The notes under the pieces: model-generated | What the model was told of the DNA's origin: nothing | Databases searched by the model: none | What the model saw: only the letters and a program-made list of their open reading frames with translations | Made by a program: the position numbers and the translations under genes | From: Neisseria leonii | Lineage (GTDB): Bacteria > Pseudomonadota > Gammaproteobacteria > Burkholderiales > Neisseriaceae | Length of the DNA: 64,000 nucleotides | Direction: 5' to 3' | NCBI RefSeq assembly: GCF_028776105.2 | Contig: NZ_CP145606.1 | Location: 1,178,001 to 1,242,000 of the forward strand | In this document: positions 40,070 to 49,478 of the stretch, piece by piece | How positions within the stretch are numbered: position 1 is the first letter of the stretch | Layout: every line of letters begins with the position of its first letter

Positions 40070-43000
40070 ACAGAATCCTTGTCGTCGGTACGGACGGCGG
40101 CCTCTGCCGTCCCACCGTGTGCCAAACGGCGCGGCTGTCCGTTAAAGAAACGGCGCACCACCACATAAAACAGCGGTACCAGAAATACAGACAGCACAGT
40201 GCCGATCAGCATACCCCACAGCACGGTCGTACCGATGGCGCGCTGGCTGGCCGAGCTGGCACCCGATGCGATATACAGCGGCACCACGCCCAAAATAAAG
40301 GCGAACGAAGTCATAATAATCGGACGGAAACGCAGATGGGCGGCCGACAGTGCCGCATCCAGCACACTCTTGCCCTGCGCCTGCAAGTCTTTGGCAAATT
40401 CGATAATCAGAATCGCGTTTTTCGCACTCAAACCGATAACCGTAATCAGGCCGACTTGGAAATAAACGTCGTTGAGGTATTGGGGCGGCAGGCCGAACAG
40501 GCCGCCGGCCAGGTTGCGGCCGGTCACACCCAGCACCACCCCCAAAAAGCCCAACGGCACCACCAGAATCACGGCCAGCGGAATCGACCAGCTCTCATAC
40601 AGTGCCGCCAGCACCAGGAACACGGCCAGAATGGCGAAACCGTACAGAACATAAGTCTGCGAACCGGCTTTGGCCTCTTCGCGCGACTGGCCGCTCCATT
40701 CGAGGCTGAACCCCGGCATTTCGTCCACCATTCTCTGCACCTCGGCCATCACATCGCCCGACGAATAGCCCGAGGCGGCCGCGCCCGAAATCTGCATGGC
40801 GGGATAGCCGTTGAAACGCACACTCTGCTCCATGCCTTTTTCCCAAAACACCCGCGCCACAGTCGATAACGGCACCGCCGTACCGCTGCCGTTGGGTACG
40901 GGCAGCGCGAGAATATCGGCAGGCTGCATCCGCGCGGCGGCATCGGCCTGCACAATCACGCGCTGCAAACGGCCGTTGTTCGGGAAATCGTTCACATAAG
41001 TGGAGCCGAAAGCCGTTCCCAACACATTTTTAATCGCGGCAAAACCGATGCCCTGAGCAGCGGCGGCCTGACGGTCGATTTCGATTTTCAGCTGCGGCGC
41101 ATCCTCCAGGCCCGAAGCGCGCACATTGGACGCATCAAACATCGGGCTTTGGCGCATTTTGGCAATCAGCTCGTTGCGTTTGGCCAACAGAGCCTCATGA
41201 CCGGCATTGCTGCGGTCTTGCAGATACATTTCAAAACCGGCACTGGTACCCAGCTCCATAATGGCGGGCGGGTTCATCACAATGGCGAAACCGTCGCGCA
41301 CGCTGCCCATCAGCGCACCGGTAATTTTACCGGCCACCGACGCGGCATCACTGCCCGGTGCCGTGCGCTCTTTCCAGTCTTTCAGCGTTACAAAACCGAA
41401 GCCCACATTCTGGCCGGAACCGGCAAAGCTGAAACCCGACACACCGATAAAATTATCCACTTCGGGCATCGACGTAATCACTTGGTTGGCCACGGCCAAT
41501 GTCGCATCGGTACGCGCTTTGGTGGCACCGGCAGGCAGCTGTACCATCATCATCAGGCTGCCCTGGTCTTCAGGCGGCAGAAACGATGCGGGAATACGCA
41601 CAAACAGCAAAACGGCCACCACCGCCAGTGCCACATAGACCGCCATCATGCGCGCGGATTTGCGCAGCAGCTTGGCTACCCGGCTTTCGTAACGATGGGT
41701 GCCGTCTGAAAACTTGCGGTTGAACCAGCCGAAAAAGCCCTTTTTCTCCTCGTGATGCCCTTTGGGCAGGGCTTTGAGCATGGACGCGCACAATGCGGGC
41801 GTGAGCGTGAGCGCGAAGAAGGCCGAGAACGCAATCGCAATCGCCATGGTAACGGCAAACTGGCGGTAGATATTGCCGGTGGCGCCGCTGAACATCGCCA
41901 GCGGGATAAACACCGAAATCAGCACGGCGGTAATACCGATTACCGCGCCGGAAATCTGGCCCATGGCTTTTTTGGTGGCCGCCACCGGCGGCAGACCTTC
42001 TTCAGCCATAATCCGCTCGACGTTTTCCACCACCACAATCGCATCGTCCACCACAATACCGATGACCAGCACCATCGCAAACATAGTCAGCACGTTAATC
42101 GACATGCCCAGATACCAAATCGAGGCAAACGCGCCCAGCAGCGAAATCGGCACCACAATGGTGGGAATCAGCGTATAGCGGATATTCTGCAAAAACAGGA
42201 ACATCACAACAAACACCAGCACCACCGCCTCAATCAGCGTATAGACCACTTTCTCGATGGAGATATTGACGAATTTCGAAGTGTCGTACGGTGCCGACCA
42301 CTGCATATCGTTGGGGAAAAAACGCTGCAACTGATCCATTTTTTCGCGCACGGCCGCTGCCGTGGCCACCGCATTGCCGCTGTTGGACAGCATCACCGCC
42401 ATGCCGACCGCAGGCTCGCCGTTGAGGCGGGTATCGGCCGCATAACTCTGGCTGCCCAACTGAATATCGGCAACATCTTTCAGATAAACGTTGGCACCGC
42501 CGCCCGTACTGCGCAGCATAATATTGCCGAACTCTTCCGGCGTGCTGACCTGCCCGTCGGCAACAATGGTGGCGGAAATCGTCTGCCCCTGCACCGCAGG
42601 CAGATCACCCAGCGTACCGACCGACAATTGGGCGTTCTGCGCACTGATGGCCGCAGAAACGTCGGCAAACGACAGATTGTAGTTTTGCAGTTTTTTCGGA
42701 TCCACCCACACGCGCATGGCACGCTGTGAACCGAACAGGCGGGCATCACCCACCCCTTCTACGCGCTGAATTTCCGGCTTGATGTTGCGCTCGATATAGT
42801 CGGCGATTTCTTCCGTATTCATCGATTCGGAAGACATCATCAGCACCATCAGGAAGTTGGATCGCGATTTGGAAACAATCACACCGTTCTGCTGAACCGC
42901 AGCAGGCAGCATCGCCGAAACTTCGGACAATTTGTTCTGCACCTCAACCTGCGCCATATCTTCGTCGGTTTCCGGCGTAAACGTCAGGCTGACCGAACCG

Positions 43001-43260
43001 CTGCCGCTGGATGTGGCGTTGGTGGACATATAGTCCAAACCTTCCACGCCGTTCATATTGCGTTCGATGACGGACAACACGCTGTCTTCCATCACTTTGG
43101 CCGATGCGCCCGGATAAGTGGCCGTCAGCGTGATGGTGGGCGCGCCGACCGAAGGATATTGCGAAACCGGCAGATTTCTGATGCCCATCACACCCGCGAT
43201 AATCACGAAAATCGCAATCACCCAGGCAAAAATCGGACGGTCGATAAAGAATTTAGCCAT
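40066..43260 (-). CDS. mtrD: RND multidrug efflux pump MtrD
   Basis: A 1064-residue inner-membrane proton-driven transporter of the AcrB family. Starts M-A-K-F-F-I-D-R-P-I-F-A-W-V, has the proton-relay V-I-G-I-V-V-D-D-A-I-V-V-V-E-N (helix 4) and G-L-S-A-K-N-A-I-L-I (helix 10), and two large periplasmic loops. Works as a trimer with MtrC and MtrE. It follows mtrC by 11 nt and overlaps mtrE. Confidence 0.96.
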   Translation of the reverse strand: MAKFFIDRPIFAWVIAIFVIIAGVMGIRNLPVSQYPSVGAPTITLTATYPGASAKVMEDSVLSVIERNMNGVEGLDYMSTNATSSGSGSVSLTFTPETDEDMAQVEVQNKLSEVSAMLPAAVQQNGVIVSKSRSNFLMVLMMSSESMNTEEIADYIERNIKPEIQRVEGVGDARLFGSQRAMRVWVDPKKLQNYNLSFADVSAAISAQNAQLSVGTLGDLPAVQGQTISATIVADGQVSTPEEFGNIMLRSTGGGANVYLKDVADIQLGSQSYAADTRLNGEPAVGMAVMLSNSGNAVATAAAVREKMDQLQRFFPNDMQWSAPYDTSKFVNISIEKVVYTLIEAVVLVFVVMFLFLQNIRYTLIPTIVVPISLLGAFASIWYLGMSINVLTMFAMVLVIGIVVDDAIVVVENVERIMAEEGLPPVAATKKAMGQISGAVIGITAVLISVFIPLAMFSGATGNIYRQFAVTMAIAIAFSAFFALTLTPALCASMLKALPKGHHEEKKGFFGWFNRKFSDGTHRYESRVAKLLRKSARMMAVYVALAVVAVLLFVRIPASFLPPEDQGSLMMMVQLPAGATKARTDATLAVANQVITSMPEVDNFIGVSGFSFAGSGQNVGFGFVTLKDWKERTAPGSDAASVAGKITGALMGSVRDGFAIVMNPPAIMELGTSAGFEMYLQDRSNAGHEALLAKRNELIAKMRQSPMFDASNVRASGLEDAPQLKIEIDRQAAAAQGIGFAAIKNVLGTAFGSTYVNDFPNNGRLQRVIVQADAAARMQPADILALPVPNGSGTAVPLSTVARVFWEKGMEQSVRFNGYPAMQISGAAASGYSSGDVMAEVQRMVDEMPGFSLEWSGQSREEAKAGSQTYVLYGFAILAVFLVLAALYESWSIPLAVILVVPLGFLGVVLGVTGRNLAGGLFGLPPQYLNDVYFQVGLITVIGLSAKNAILIIEFAKDLQAQGKSVLDAALSAAHLRFRPIIMTSFAFILGVVPLYIASGASSASQRAIGTTVLWGMLIGTVLSVFLVPLFYVVVRRFFNGQPRRLAHGGTAEAAVRTDDKDSV

Positions 43261-43271
43261 ATTCCCCTTCC

Positions 43272-44537
43272 TTATCTGCTTTCAGAGGAAGCGGCGGCAG
43301 GCTCGGAGGCCGTCTGAACGGCAGAAGCCGCAGATGCCGGCGCGGCGGCCTGCCTTGCCTGTGCGGCAGACGGACTCCACTCTTTCGGCGTGACTTTTTT
43401 CGCCTGCATCATACCGGCCACCGCAATCCCGTCCACAATCACTTTATCGCCGTTTTGCAGACCGCCGGTAATAATCCAACTTCCGTTCTGCTGTCCGGCC
43501 ACCGTTACCGCACGCGGCTCCATGCCGCCTTCGTTGTTCACAATCATCACCGTATCCTGCTGACCGCGCGTTACCGCCTGCTGCGGCAGCAGATACGCAC
43601 CGGCCACCGCCGCCTGCGGCAGCGAAGCGCGCACATACAGACCGGGCAGCAGCAGATTGTCGGGATTGGGCACTTCCACGCGCAGTTTCACTTGGCCGGT
43701 CGCCTCGTCCACCGAAGGGTCGGCAAACAGCAGACGGCCTTGATGGGCGTATTTGGTGCCGTTTTCCAACAGAATATCCACCGCAATGCGGCCGTTGACC
43801 GACTGCATCTTGCCATCGGCAATATCCTGCCGCAGCTTCATCACTTCGCCTGCCGACTGGGTAATGTTCACATACATCGGATCGGTCTGGCGGATATTGG
43901 CCAGAACCTTGGCATCGCCCGCCGCCAGCAGCGTCCCCTCCGACACATTCGACTGGCCGATAAAGCCGGAAATCGGTGCCGTAATCCGCGAGTAGTTCAC
44001 ATTAATCTGCGCCGAACGGATCGCAGCCTGCGCAGCCTTGACGGCAGCCTCGCCCGAACGCTTGGCCGCCACGGCCGCATCATATTCCTGCCGGCTCACG
44101 GCATCGGCCGCCACCAGCGGCTTGTAACGTGAGACATCGGCATCGGCCTTGGCCAAAGCCGCCTGTGCCGTTGCCAGCTGGGCACGCGCACTTTCCAGAC
44201 CGGCCGCATACACGGCATCGTCCAACTGATAAAGCGCCTGCCCCGCCCGCACATAAGTGCCTTCCCGGAACAGACGCTTCTTGATAATGCCGCCCACCTG
44301 CGCACGCACATCGGCCGAACGGTTGGCCTCCAAACGGCCGGGCAGCTCGGTACTCAGCACCACTTCCTGCGCCTGCACCGTAACCACGCCCACCACCGGC
44401 GCGGGCTGCTCCTGAGCCGCTGCGGCTTTCCCGCCGCCCGCTCCGCCTTCTTTGCCGCCGCAGGCGGCCAGAACCAAAGCGGCAGACACCGCCAGCACAC
44501 CGGCACGCAGCGGTACGGATACACTGATCCTTGCCAT
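43272..44537 (-). CDS. mtrC: Periplasmic adaptor lipoprotein MtrC
   Basis: A 421-residue membrane-fusion protein: lipobox L-A-A-C (Cys24), lipoyl halves with V-R-A-Q-V-G-G-I-I-K-K-R and S-R-I-T-A-P-I-S-G-F-I-G, and an alanine-rich helical hairpin between them. Joins MtrD to MtrE. AAGGAAA lies before the ATG at 44537. The C-terminus is an Ala/Ser-rich tail holding an uptake sequence (V-Q-T-A-S-E). First gene of mtrCDE, divergent from mtrR. Confidence 0.94.
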   Translation of the reverse strand: MARISVSVPLRAGVLAVSAALVLAACGGKEGGAGGGKAAAAQEQPAPVVGVVTVQAQEVVLSTELPGRLEANRSADVRAQVGGIIKKRLFREGTYVRAGQALYQLDDAVYAAGLESARAQLATAQAALAKADADVSRYKPLVAADAVSRQEYDAAVAAKRSGEAAVKAAQAAIRSAQINVNYSRITAPISGFIGQSNVSEGTLLAAGDAKVLANIRQTDPMYVNITQSAGEVMKLRQDIADGKMQSVNGRIAVDILLENGTKYAHQGRLLFADPSVDEATGQVKLRVEVPNPDNLLLPGLYVRASLPQAAVAGAYLLPQQAVTRGQQDTVMIVNNEGGMEPRAVTVAGQQNGSWIITGGLQNGDKVIVDGIAVAGMMQAKKVTPKEWSPSAAQARQAAAPASAASAVQTASEPAAASSESR

Positions 44538-44692
44538 AATTTTTCCTTTACTCGAAAAACGGTTTGATGTGTGAAAAACAGAAAAGGCCGATACACCGCC
44601 CCAAGCCGCCATACCGCACGGACAGCCCGCCGGCCGGGCATCTGCCGACGGCCCGCCCTGCGGCAGGCCGTCTGAAATCCAAGATGCGCGCG

Positions 44693-44721
44693 ATTATACA
44701 TACAATCCTGTATGTAATAAA
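44693..44721 (-). promoter_or_regulatory. mtrC promoter
   Basis: On the minus strand TTTATT (44721-44716), a 17-nt spacer and a perfect TATAAT (44698-44693). The palindromic operator fills the spacer. Confidence 0.6.
44697..44716. promoter_or_regulatory. Probable MtrR operator
   Basis: TACATACA-ATCC-TGTATGTA is a perfect 8-bp inverted repeat between mtrC and mtrR. It fills the mtrC promoter spacer and lies just before or over the mtrR -35 (the mtrR -10 TATAAT is at 44737-44742), so a bound repressor could block both. Confidence 0.7.
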
Positions 44722-44774
44722 GTTAAATTTCTGCGTTATAATGCCCGTTTTCCAACCTGCAACCCCGTTTCCGC

Positions 44775-45428
44775 ATGAGAAAAGCCAAAGCCCAAGCCAC
44801 CAGACAGCAGCTGCTGGATGCCGCACTGGAAGCCTTTTACGAAAACGGCGTGGCCGACACTTCGCTCGATGCCATCGCCAAACGCGCCGGTGTCACCCGG
44901 GGTGCGCTGTACTGGCACTTTAAAAACAAAGAAGACCTGTTCGAAAACCTGCTCAAACAAACGTTCGACACCGTCCGCCACGCCTTTTCAGACGGCCTCA
45001 CGCAGCAGGCGGACGCAGCAGGTACGCCGCTGAAAAACGCGCTGACCTATCTGCTGGCCCATGCGGAAGAAAACGAAACCACCCGCAAGCTGTGTACCAT
45101 CCTGCACCTGAAATGCGAACACATCGAAGCGAACCGCACCATCACCGATATTCATAAAAAGTACAGCACGCTGTGGGAAGCCCATTTCCGCGCCGCCATC
45201 GAACAGGAAATCCGCGACGGCCGCCTGCCCGCCGATTTGGACACCGATGCGGCCACCGTCTTTCTGCAAGCCGCCGTCAACGGCCTGCTGCAAAACTGGC
45301 TCTATAATCAGGAATGGGATTTAAAACGCCTTACCCCGCCCGTTCTCGATACCGCCCTGTTCGCCCTAAGCCGCAGCCCCACCCTCCGCCCCCCCGGCAG
45401 CTTGCCGGCGACGGACAATCGGGGCTAA
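44775..45428 (+). CDS. mtrR: TetR-family repressor of mtrCDE
   Basis: A 217-residue TetR/AcrR-type repressor. Helix-turn-helix in T-S-L-D-A-I-A-K-R-A-G-V-T-R-G-A-L-Y-W-H-F (residues about 29-49), then the ligand-binding helices. MtrR shuts off mtrCDE and is relieved by hydrophobic drugs. An uptake sequence is embedded at about 44985-44997 (F-S-D-G-L). No strong Shine-Dalgarno. Divergent from mtrC with a palindromic operator between. The C-terminus is longer and more proline-rich than typical. Confidence 0.92.
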   Translation: MRKAKAQATRQQLLDAALEAFYENGVADTSLDAIAKRAGVTRGALYWHFKNKEDLFENLLKQTFDTVRHAFSDGLTQQADAAGTPLKNALTYLLAHAEENETTRKLCTILHLKCEHIEANRTITDIHKKYSTLWEAHFRAAIEQEIRDGRLPADLDTDAATVFLQAAVNGLLQNWLYNQEWDLKRLTPPVLDTALFALSRSPTLRPPGSLPATDNRG

Positions 45429-45461
45429 GATAGCGTACCGACCGTCCGATAAGGAACCGCC

Positions 45462-45884
45462 ATGCCGCGTATCCGCCTTCCTGCACCCGAACGCATTCTC
45501 TTTTCTACCGACATCACCGTCTGCATCGGCGACATCAACTACGGCAACCATCTGGCCAACGATGCCGTCCTGCGCCTGATGCACGAAGCCAGACTGCGCT
45601 GGCTCGCCTCGGGCGGTTTCAGCGAAACCGATGCCGGCGGCTGCGGTCTGATCATGGCCGATGCCGCCGTACAGTATCTGGCACAGGCCTATCGCGGCGA
45701 TGTGCTGCGTTTCGACCTCGGCATCGGCGAAACCACCCGCGCGGGCTTTATCCTGCTGGCCGCCGTCTACCGCGCCGGCGACGGCACGCCCGTAGCACTC
45801 ATACAGAACGGCATGGTCTTTTTCGACTACGCCGCCCAACGCACCGCCGCCATGCCCGCCGCCTTCCAAGCCTTTATCGCCTGA
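45462..45884 (+). CDS. Hotdog-fold acyl-CoA thioesterase
   Basis: A 140-residue protein of the 4-hydroxybenzoyl-CoA/YbgC thioesterase type. The motif D-I-N-Y-G-N-H-L-A-N-D-A-V-L (residues about 24-37) corresponds to the family D-x-N-x-H-V-N-N signature. Substrate unknown; a short- or medium-chain acyl-CoA is likely. AAGGA lies 5-6 nt before the ATG. Head of a run of plus-strand genes. Confidence 0.8.
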   Translation: MPRIRLPAPERILFSTDITVCIGDINYGNHLANDAVLRLMHEARLRWLASGGFSETDAGGCGLIMADAAVQYLAQAYRGDVLRFDLGIGETTRAGFILLAAVYRAGDGTPVALIQNGMVFFDYAAQRTAAMPAAFQAFIA

Positions 45885-45938
45885 ACACCATCGGTTACAA
45901 TCGCCCCGTTTCCCCATACAAAACGTCAGGACTTTGCC

Positions 45939-46652
45939 ATGTTTGCCGTGATCGGAGGCAGCGGCCTCACCCGCATTCCCGAACTGGAAATCACCCACCG
46001 TCAAATTATCCGCACACCCTACGGCCTGCCCAGCGCGCCGGTTCTGACCGGCCGGCTCGGTTCGCGGCAGATTCTGTTTCTCGCCCGCCACGGTCTCGCC
46101 CACACCCTCGCCCCGCACGAAATCAACTACCGCGCCAACATCTGGGCGTTGAAAGAAGCCGGTGCAGACGGCATCATCGCCATTTCGGCCGTTACCGCAC
46201 TCCGTGCCGATCTAACCGCCGGTTCACTGGTTCTGCCCGACGACTTAATCGACTACACCTCAGGCCGCGCCGACACCTTCTTTGAAGGCGGCAATGCCGC
46301 AGTACGCCACACCGATTTCAGCGAGCCCTATGATGCCGCCCTGCGCGCCGCCCTGCTGGATTTGGGACAGAAACACGACACCCCTATCCTCAGCAGTGCC
46401 GTTTACGGCTGCCTGCCAGGGCCGCGTACCGCCACCCGCGCCGAAATGCGCCGCTTTACCCGCGACGGGGTGGACGTTATCGGCATGACCGGTATGCCCG
46501 AAGCGGTTTTGGCACGCGAACTGGACCTGCCCTACGCCCACCTGTGCGGCGTAGTCTGCTGTGCGGGCAGCAGCACCGGCAACACACACCAGCGCGACAT
46601 GCAGAGCCACAGCGCGATCGGACAGATCCGCCGCCTGCTCAAAGACTGGTAA
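45939..46652 (+). CDS. S-methyl-5'-thioinosine/thioadenosine phosphorylase
   Basis: A 237-residue member of the MTAP/PNP family II. N-terminal I-G-G-S-G phosphate loop, A-R-H-G-L-A-H, I-N-Y-R-A-N, and the closing V-I-G-M-T-G-M-P-E-A-V-L-A-R-E substrate-binding segment. It phosphorolyses methylthio-nucleosides in salvage. The short length and D-I-I-type sequence suggest the methylthioinosine phosphorylase (MtiP) branch, but adenosine versus inosine preference cannot be settled by eye. Confidence 0.8.
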   Translation: MFAVIGGSGLTRIPELEITHRQIIRTPYGLPSAPVLTGRLGSRQILFLARHGLAHTLAPHEINYRANIWALKEAGADGIIAISAVTALRADLTAGSLVLPDDLIDYTSGRADTFFEGGNAAVRHTDFSEPYDAALRAALLDLGQKHDTPILSSAVYGCLPGPRTATRAEMRRFTRDGVDVIGMTGMPEAVLARELDLPYAHLCGVVCCAGSSTGNTHQRDMQSHSAIGQIRRLLKDW

Positions 46653-46676
46653 CCCCTTTTCGGAAGGAATGCTGTT

Positions 46677-47582
46677 TTGCTGCCTGCATTTTCTCCCACC
46701 CGCCACGCCGCCCCCTTGCTGGTGACAGGCTGCATCCTGTTCGGACTGGGCAGCCTGATTGTGAAATTTTCTTCCGTCGGCCCATATGCCCTGTCGATGT
46801 GGCGGTTATTGACCGCCGGTCTTATTTTTGCCTGCCTGACACGGTTTTTCGGCCACAAACTGCCCGAAAACCGCCGCGCCGTATGGTGGTCGCTGCTGGC
46901 CGGCGTGTTTTTGGCATTTGATTTGGCCCTATGGGCGGAAAGCATTCATGCCGTCGGCCCCGGTATTTCCACACTGCTCAACAGCTTGCAGATTTTCTTT
47001 TTAACCGCCTTCGGCTTTTTTCTCTTCGGCGAGCAGCCGGGCCGCCGCCAGTCGGCCGCAATGGCCGCCGCCGTGGCAGGCGTGGTGCTGATTGCCGCGC
47101 CGGAATTCGGTAACAACAGTGCCGCCGCTTGGGGTTTTGCCAGCGGCACGGCGTCGGGCGCCATGCTGGCCGCTTCCATGCTGGCCGTACGCAAAGCACA
47201 TCAGGCCGAAACCGTGGCACTGTTTCCCATGATGCTGCTGATCAGCTTGGGCGGCGTGGTGTCGCTGATTCTGCCCGCACTGCTGTTCGACCGGCACGCG
47301 CTGTATCCGACAAGTGCCGCCGATACCGGACTGGTGCTGGTGTACGGCGCCGTCATGCAGTGCCTGGCCTGGGGCATGATTGCCTATACTGTACCGCTGC
47401 TGCCGCTCTCACTGACCGGCCTGCTCCTGTTGACCGAACCGGCAGCCGCGCTGCTGATTGATGCGTTCTGGCTGGGAAAAACGGTTGAACCTATGCAGTG
47501 GTGCGGAGTATGGATTACGTTGGCGGCCGTATATCTCGGCTCGCCCCGGAGTCCGTCGCCCGGACATGCGTCCGCAAGCTGA
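46677..47582 (+). CDS. EamA-family (DMT) permease, TTG start
   Basis: A 301-residue inner-membrane protein with ten helices in two EamA repeats (L-I-V-K-F-S-S-V-G-P ... and a second half ending G-V-W-I-T-L-A-A-V-Y-L-G). Drug/metabolite transporter superfamily; substrate unknown. The TTG at 46677 with AAGGAA about 9 nt upstream is the most likely start; a nearby ATG at 46669 is out of frame. Confidence 0.8.
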   Translation: MLPAFSPTRHAAPLLVTGCILFGLGSLIVKFSSVGPYALSMWRLLTAGLIFACLTRFFGHKLPENRRAVWWSLLAGVFLAFDLALWAESIHAVGPGISTLLNSLQIFFLTAFGFFLFGEQPGRRQSAAMAAAVAGVVLIAAPEFGNNSAAAWGFASGTASGAMLAASMLAVRKAHQAETVALFPMMLLISLGGVVSLILPALLFDRHALYPTSAADTGLVLVYGAVMQCLAWGMIAYTVPLLPLSLTGLLLLTEPAAALLIDAFWLGKTVEPMQWCGVWITLAAVYLGSPRSPSPGHASAS

Positions 47583-47636
47583 CAAGGCCGTGCGGAACCG
47601 GCCGGATTGGTGTAAAATCCGCCGTTTAACGACAAC

Positions 47637-47675
47637 AGGCCGTCTGAATCCGCCGATACGGATTTTCAGACGGCC
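47637..47675. terminator. Uptake-sequence hairpin between EamA and DUF2185 genes
   Basis: Inverted uptake sequences 47637-47648 and 47665-47675, with extra pairing (CCG...CGG), after the EamA stop. Confidence 0.65.
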
Positions 47676-47692
47676 GCCACCGTAAAAACCGC

Positions 47693-48010
47693 ATGAAACC
47701 GTTTGCCCAAGCCCTCAGTGCCGCACTCGACCGCTGCATTGCCACCAAAGAAATCAGCCGCCAAGGCCGTCCCGTCGGCTTTCTCTACCGCGAAGCCCCC
47801 GTCTTCGAACACGACAGCGGCTGGCGTTTTTTCAGCGGCGGCGAAAGCGACGAATATACCGACAACCCCGACAACTTCACCGTTTCGGGCATCGGCGACA
47901 TTCTCGCCGCCAACCCCGACATCGCCCCACTGCTGCAGGAAGCCGAAGGCGCATGGGAATGGACGGAAAACGGCTTTGCACCCGTGGCCGATTGGCAGCC
48001 GCAGGCCTGA
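47693..48010 (+). CDS. DUF2185 (Imm33-like) protein
   Basis: A 105-residue cytosolic protein. The stretch [21 protein letters not shown] and Y-T-D-N-P-D-N-F is the DUF2185 signature, a family that includes immunity-type proteins of polymorphic toxin systems and stand-alone proteins of unknown role. No toxin gene is adjacent; it sits ahead of ribH-nusB, so a housekeeping role is as likely. Confidence 0.75.
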   Translation: MKPFAQALSAALDRCIATKEISRQGRPVGFLYREAPVFEHDSGWRFFSGGESDEYTDNPDNFTVSGIGDILAANPDIAPLLQEAEGAWEWTENGFAPVADWQPQA

Positions 48011-48044
48011 CCGCCCCTACCCTCCTTATCCGAAAGACAAAACC

Positions 48045-48515
48045 ATGAACATTATCGAACCCAATCTGAACGGCGAACACCTGCGCATCGGCATTGTGCA
48101 GGCGCGTTTTACCAACGAAGTCGGCTCGGCCATGCTCGAAGCGGCCGTCAACAAACTGCGCCAACTGGGCGTACACGACGACAACATCACCGTTGCCACC
48201 GTACCCGGCGCGCTGGAAGTGCCGCTGGTACTTGACTCGATGGCCGGTACCAGCCAGTTTGACGCACTCATCGCCATCGGCTGCATTATCCGCGGCGAAA
48301 CCTACCATTTCGAGCTGGTTGCCAACGAATCCGGCGCAGCCCTGACCCGCGTAACGCTGGACTACAAAATCCCCGTAGCCAATGCCATCCTCACAACAGA
48401 AAACGACGAACAGGCGCACGCGCGCATTGTCGAAAAAGCCGAAGATGCCGCCGTAGTGGCCGTCGAATGCGGCAACTTGATCAACCTGCTGTTAGGCGAA
48501 CAGGAAGAAGACTGA
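48045..48515 (+). CDS. ribH: 6,7-dimethyl-8-ribityllumazine synthase
   Basis: A 156-residue riboflavin-synthesis enzyme joining the pyrimidine and butanone-phosphate precursors. Motifs: [30 protein letters not shown] and T-T-E-N-D-E-Q-A. The start at 48045 fits the family; the ribosome site is weak. It overlaps nusB by one base (TGATG), the classic ribH-nusB pair. Confidence 0.97.
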   Translation: MNIIEPNLNGEHLRIGIVQARFTNEVGSAMLEAAVNKLRQLGVHDDNITVATVPGALEVPLVLDSMAGTSQFDALIAIGCIIRGETYHFELVANESGAALTRVTLDYKIPVANAILTTENDEQAHARIVEKAEDAAVVAVECGNLINLLLGEQEED

Positions 48516-48958
48516 TGCCGCACACGCCCAAAAAAACCAGCCCCCGCCGCCGTGCCCGCGAACTGACCGTACAGGCACTCTACCAAACCGCTCTGGGCGG
48601 CCATTCCGCCGTTGAAGCGGCGCAAAATATCCGCGAACATAAAGACTTTGCCTTTGCCGACGAACAACTGTTTACCGCACTCTTTTTCGGCGCACACGGC
48701 AACAGCAGCCAATATATCCAAACCGTGCGCCCGCTGCTCGACCGCGACGAAAAAGACATCAACCCCGTCGAGCGCGCCGTTTTGCTGATGGCCTGCCACG
48801 AACTGTCGGCGATGCCGGAAACACCGTATCCCGTCATCATCAACGAAGCCATCGAAGTCACCAAAACTTTCGGCGGCACCGACAGCCACAAATTCATCAA
48901 CGGCATTCTGGACAAACTGGCCGCACAACTGCGCCCGAACGATCCCAAGCGCGGCTGA
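48515..48958 (+). CDS. nusB: Transcription antitermination factor NusB
   Basis: A 147-residue RNA-binding helical protein for rRNA antitermination. R-R-R-A-R-E-L-T-V-Q-A-L-Y-Q, E-R-A-V-L-L-M-A-C-H-E-L, P-V-I-I-N-E-A-I-E-V-T-K-T-F-G and K-F-I-N-G-I-L-D are family hallmarks. Coupled to ribH. Confidence 0.97.
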   Translation: MPHTPKKTSPRRRARELTVQALYQTALGGHSAVEAAQNIREHKDFAFADEQLFTALFFGAHGNSSQYIQTVRPLLDRDEKDINPVERAVLLMACHELSAMPETPYPVIINEAIEVTKTFGGTDSHKFINGILDKLAAQLRPNDPKRG

Positions 48959-49005
48959 AACCGTCCGCCGGCAACCCTGCCGGCCGCACGCGCACGCGAC
49001 ATCTC

Positions 49006-49046
49006 AGGCCGTCTGAAAACCGCCATTACGGATTTTCAGACGGCCT
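49006..49046. terminator. Uptake-sequence hairpin after nusB
   Basis: Inverted uptake sequences 49006-49017 and 49035-49046 with inner pairing (AAAACCG and CGGATTTT). Confidence 0.7.
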
Positions 49047-49154
49047 GAGTACTCGGCTGCAATATATTTGGCGGACGACGGCTCCCCATGGAATCAAAAT
49101 ATCCGCCCGAAATAGCTATGTTTTCCCATCCTGTCTTGCAACCCTGAACACTAT

Positions 49155-49403
49155 TGCCGGATACAGGGTGTCCAATCTACCCATGCGGGCAACGCGCATT
49201 CATATTCCATTCCAACGGCAAAACGTAGGTCGGATTTTCAAATCCGACATCGTCCCAAAATGCTTGTCGAACCGGTATCCTGCCTGCCCATTGCCAAAAC
49301 ATCGCTCTATCGCTCTCAGTTGTCGGATACAGAGTATCCCACCTACCCATCCTGACACACGCGATTTTAAAAACAAAACGCAGGTCGGATGCCTGAATCC
49401 GAC
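49155..49403. repeat. Four dispersed palindromic repeats, alternating orientation
   Basis: Elements at 49155-49182 (degenerate), 49225-49249 (GTAGGTCGGATTTTC type), 49321-49346 (TGTCGGATACAGAG type) and 49381-49403. Each is a short inverted repeat GTCGGAT...ATCCGAC with a CTAC/GTAG end that gives direction. Related to the copies at 798-863 and 50974-51049. Confidence 0.7.
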
Positions 49404-49478
49404 ATCGGCACAGATTTCGCAAATCATCAACAATCGATACCGATTATCCGGCCTTATCCGCCCTGCTCCTCACAAATT

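Larger units (their letters stand above)
48959..49478. other. Gap with dispersed palindromic repeats
   Basis: No gene. An uptake-sequence hairpin at 49006-49046 ends nusB. Then four copies of the GTCGGATNC palindrome family follow, in alternating orientation. The short open frames are repeat products. Confidence 0.65.

Noticed and set aside
49177..49433. Short frames reading as repeated I-R-P-T / N-P-T-Y peptides
   Set aside because: They are translations of the dispersed palindromic repeats.
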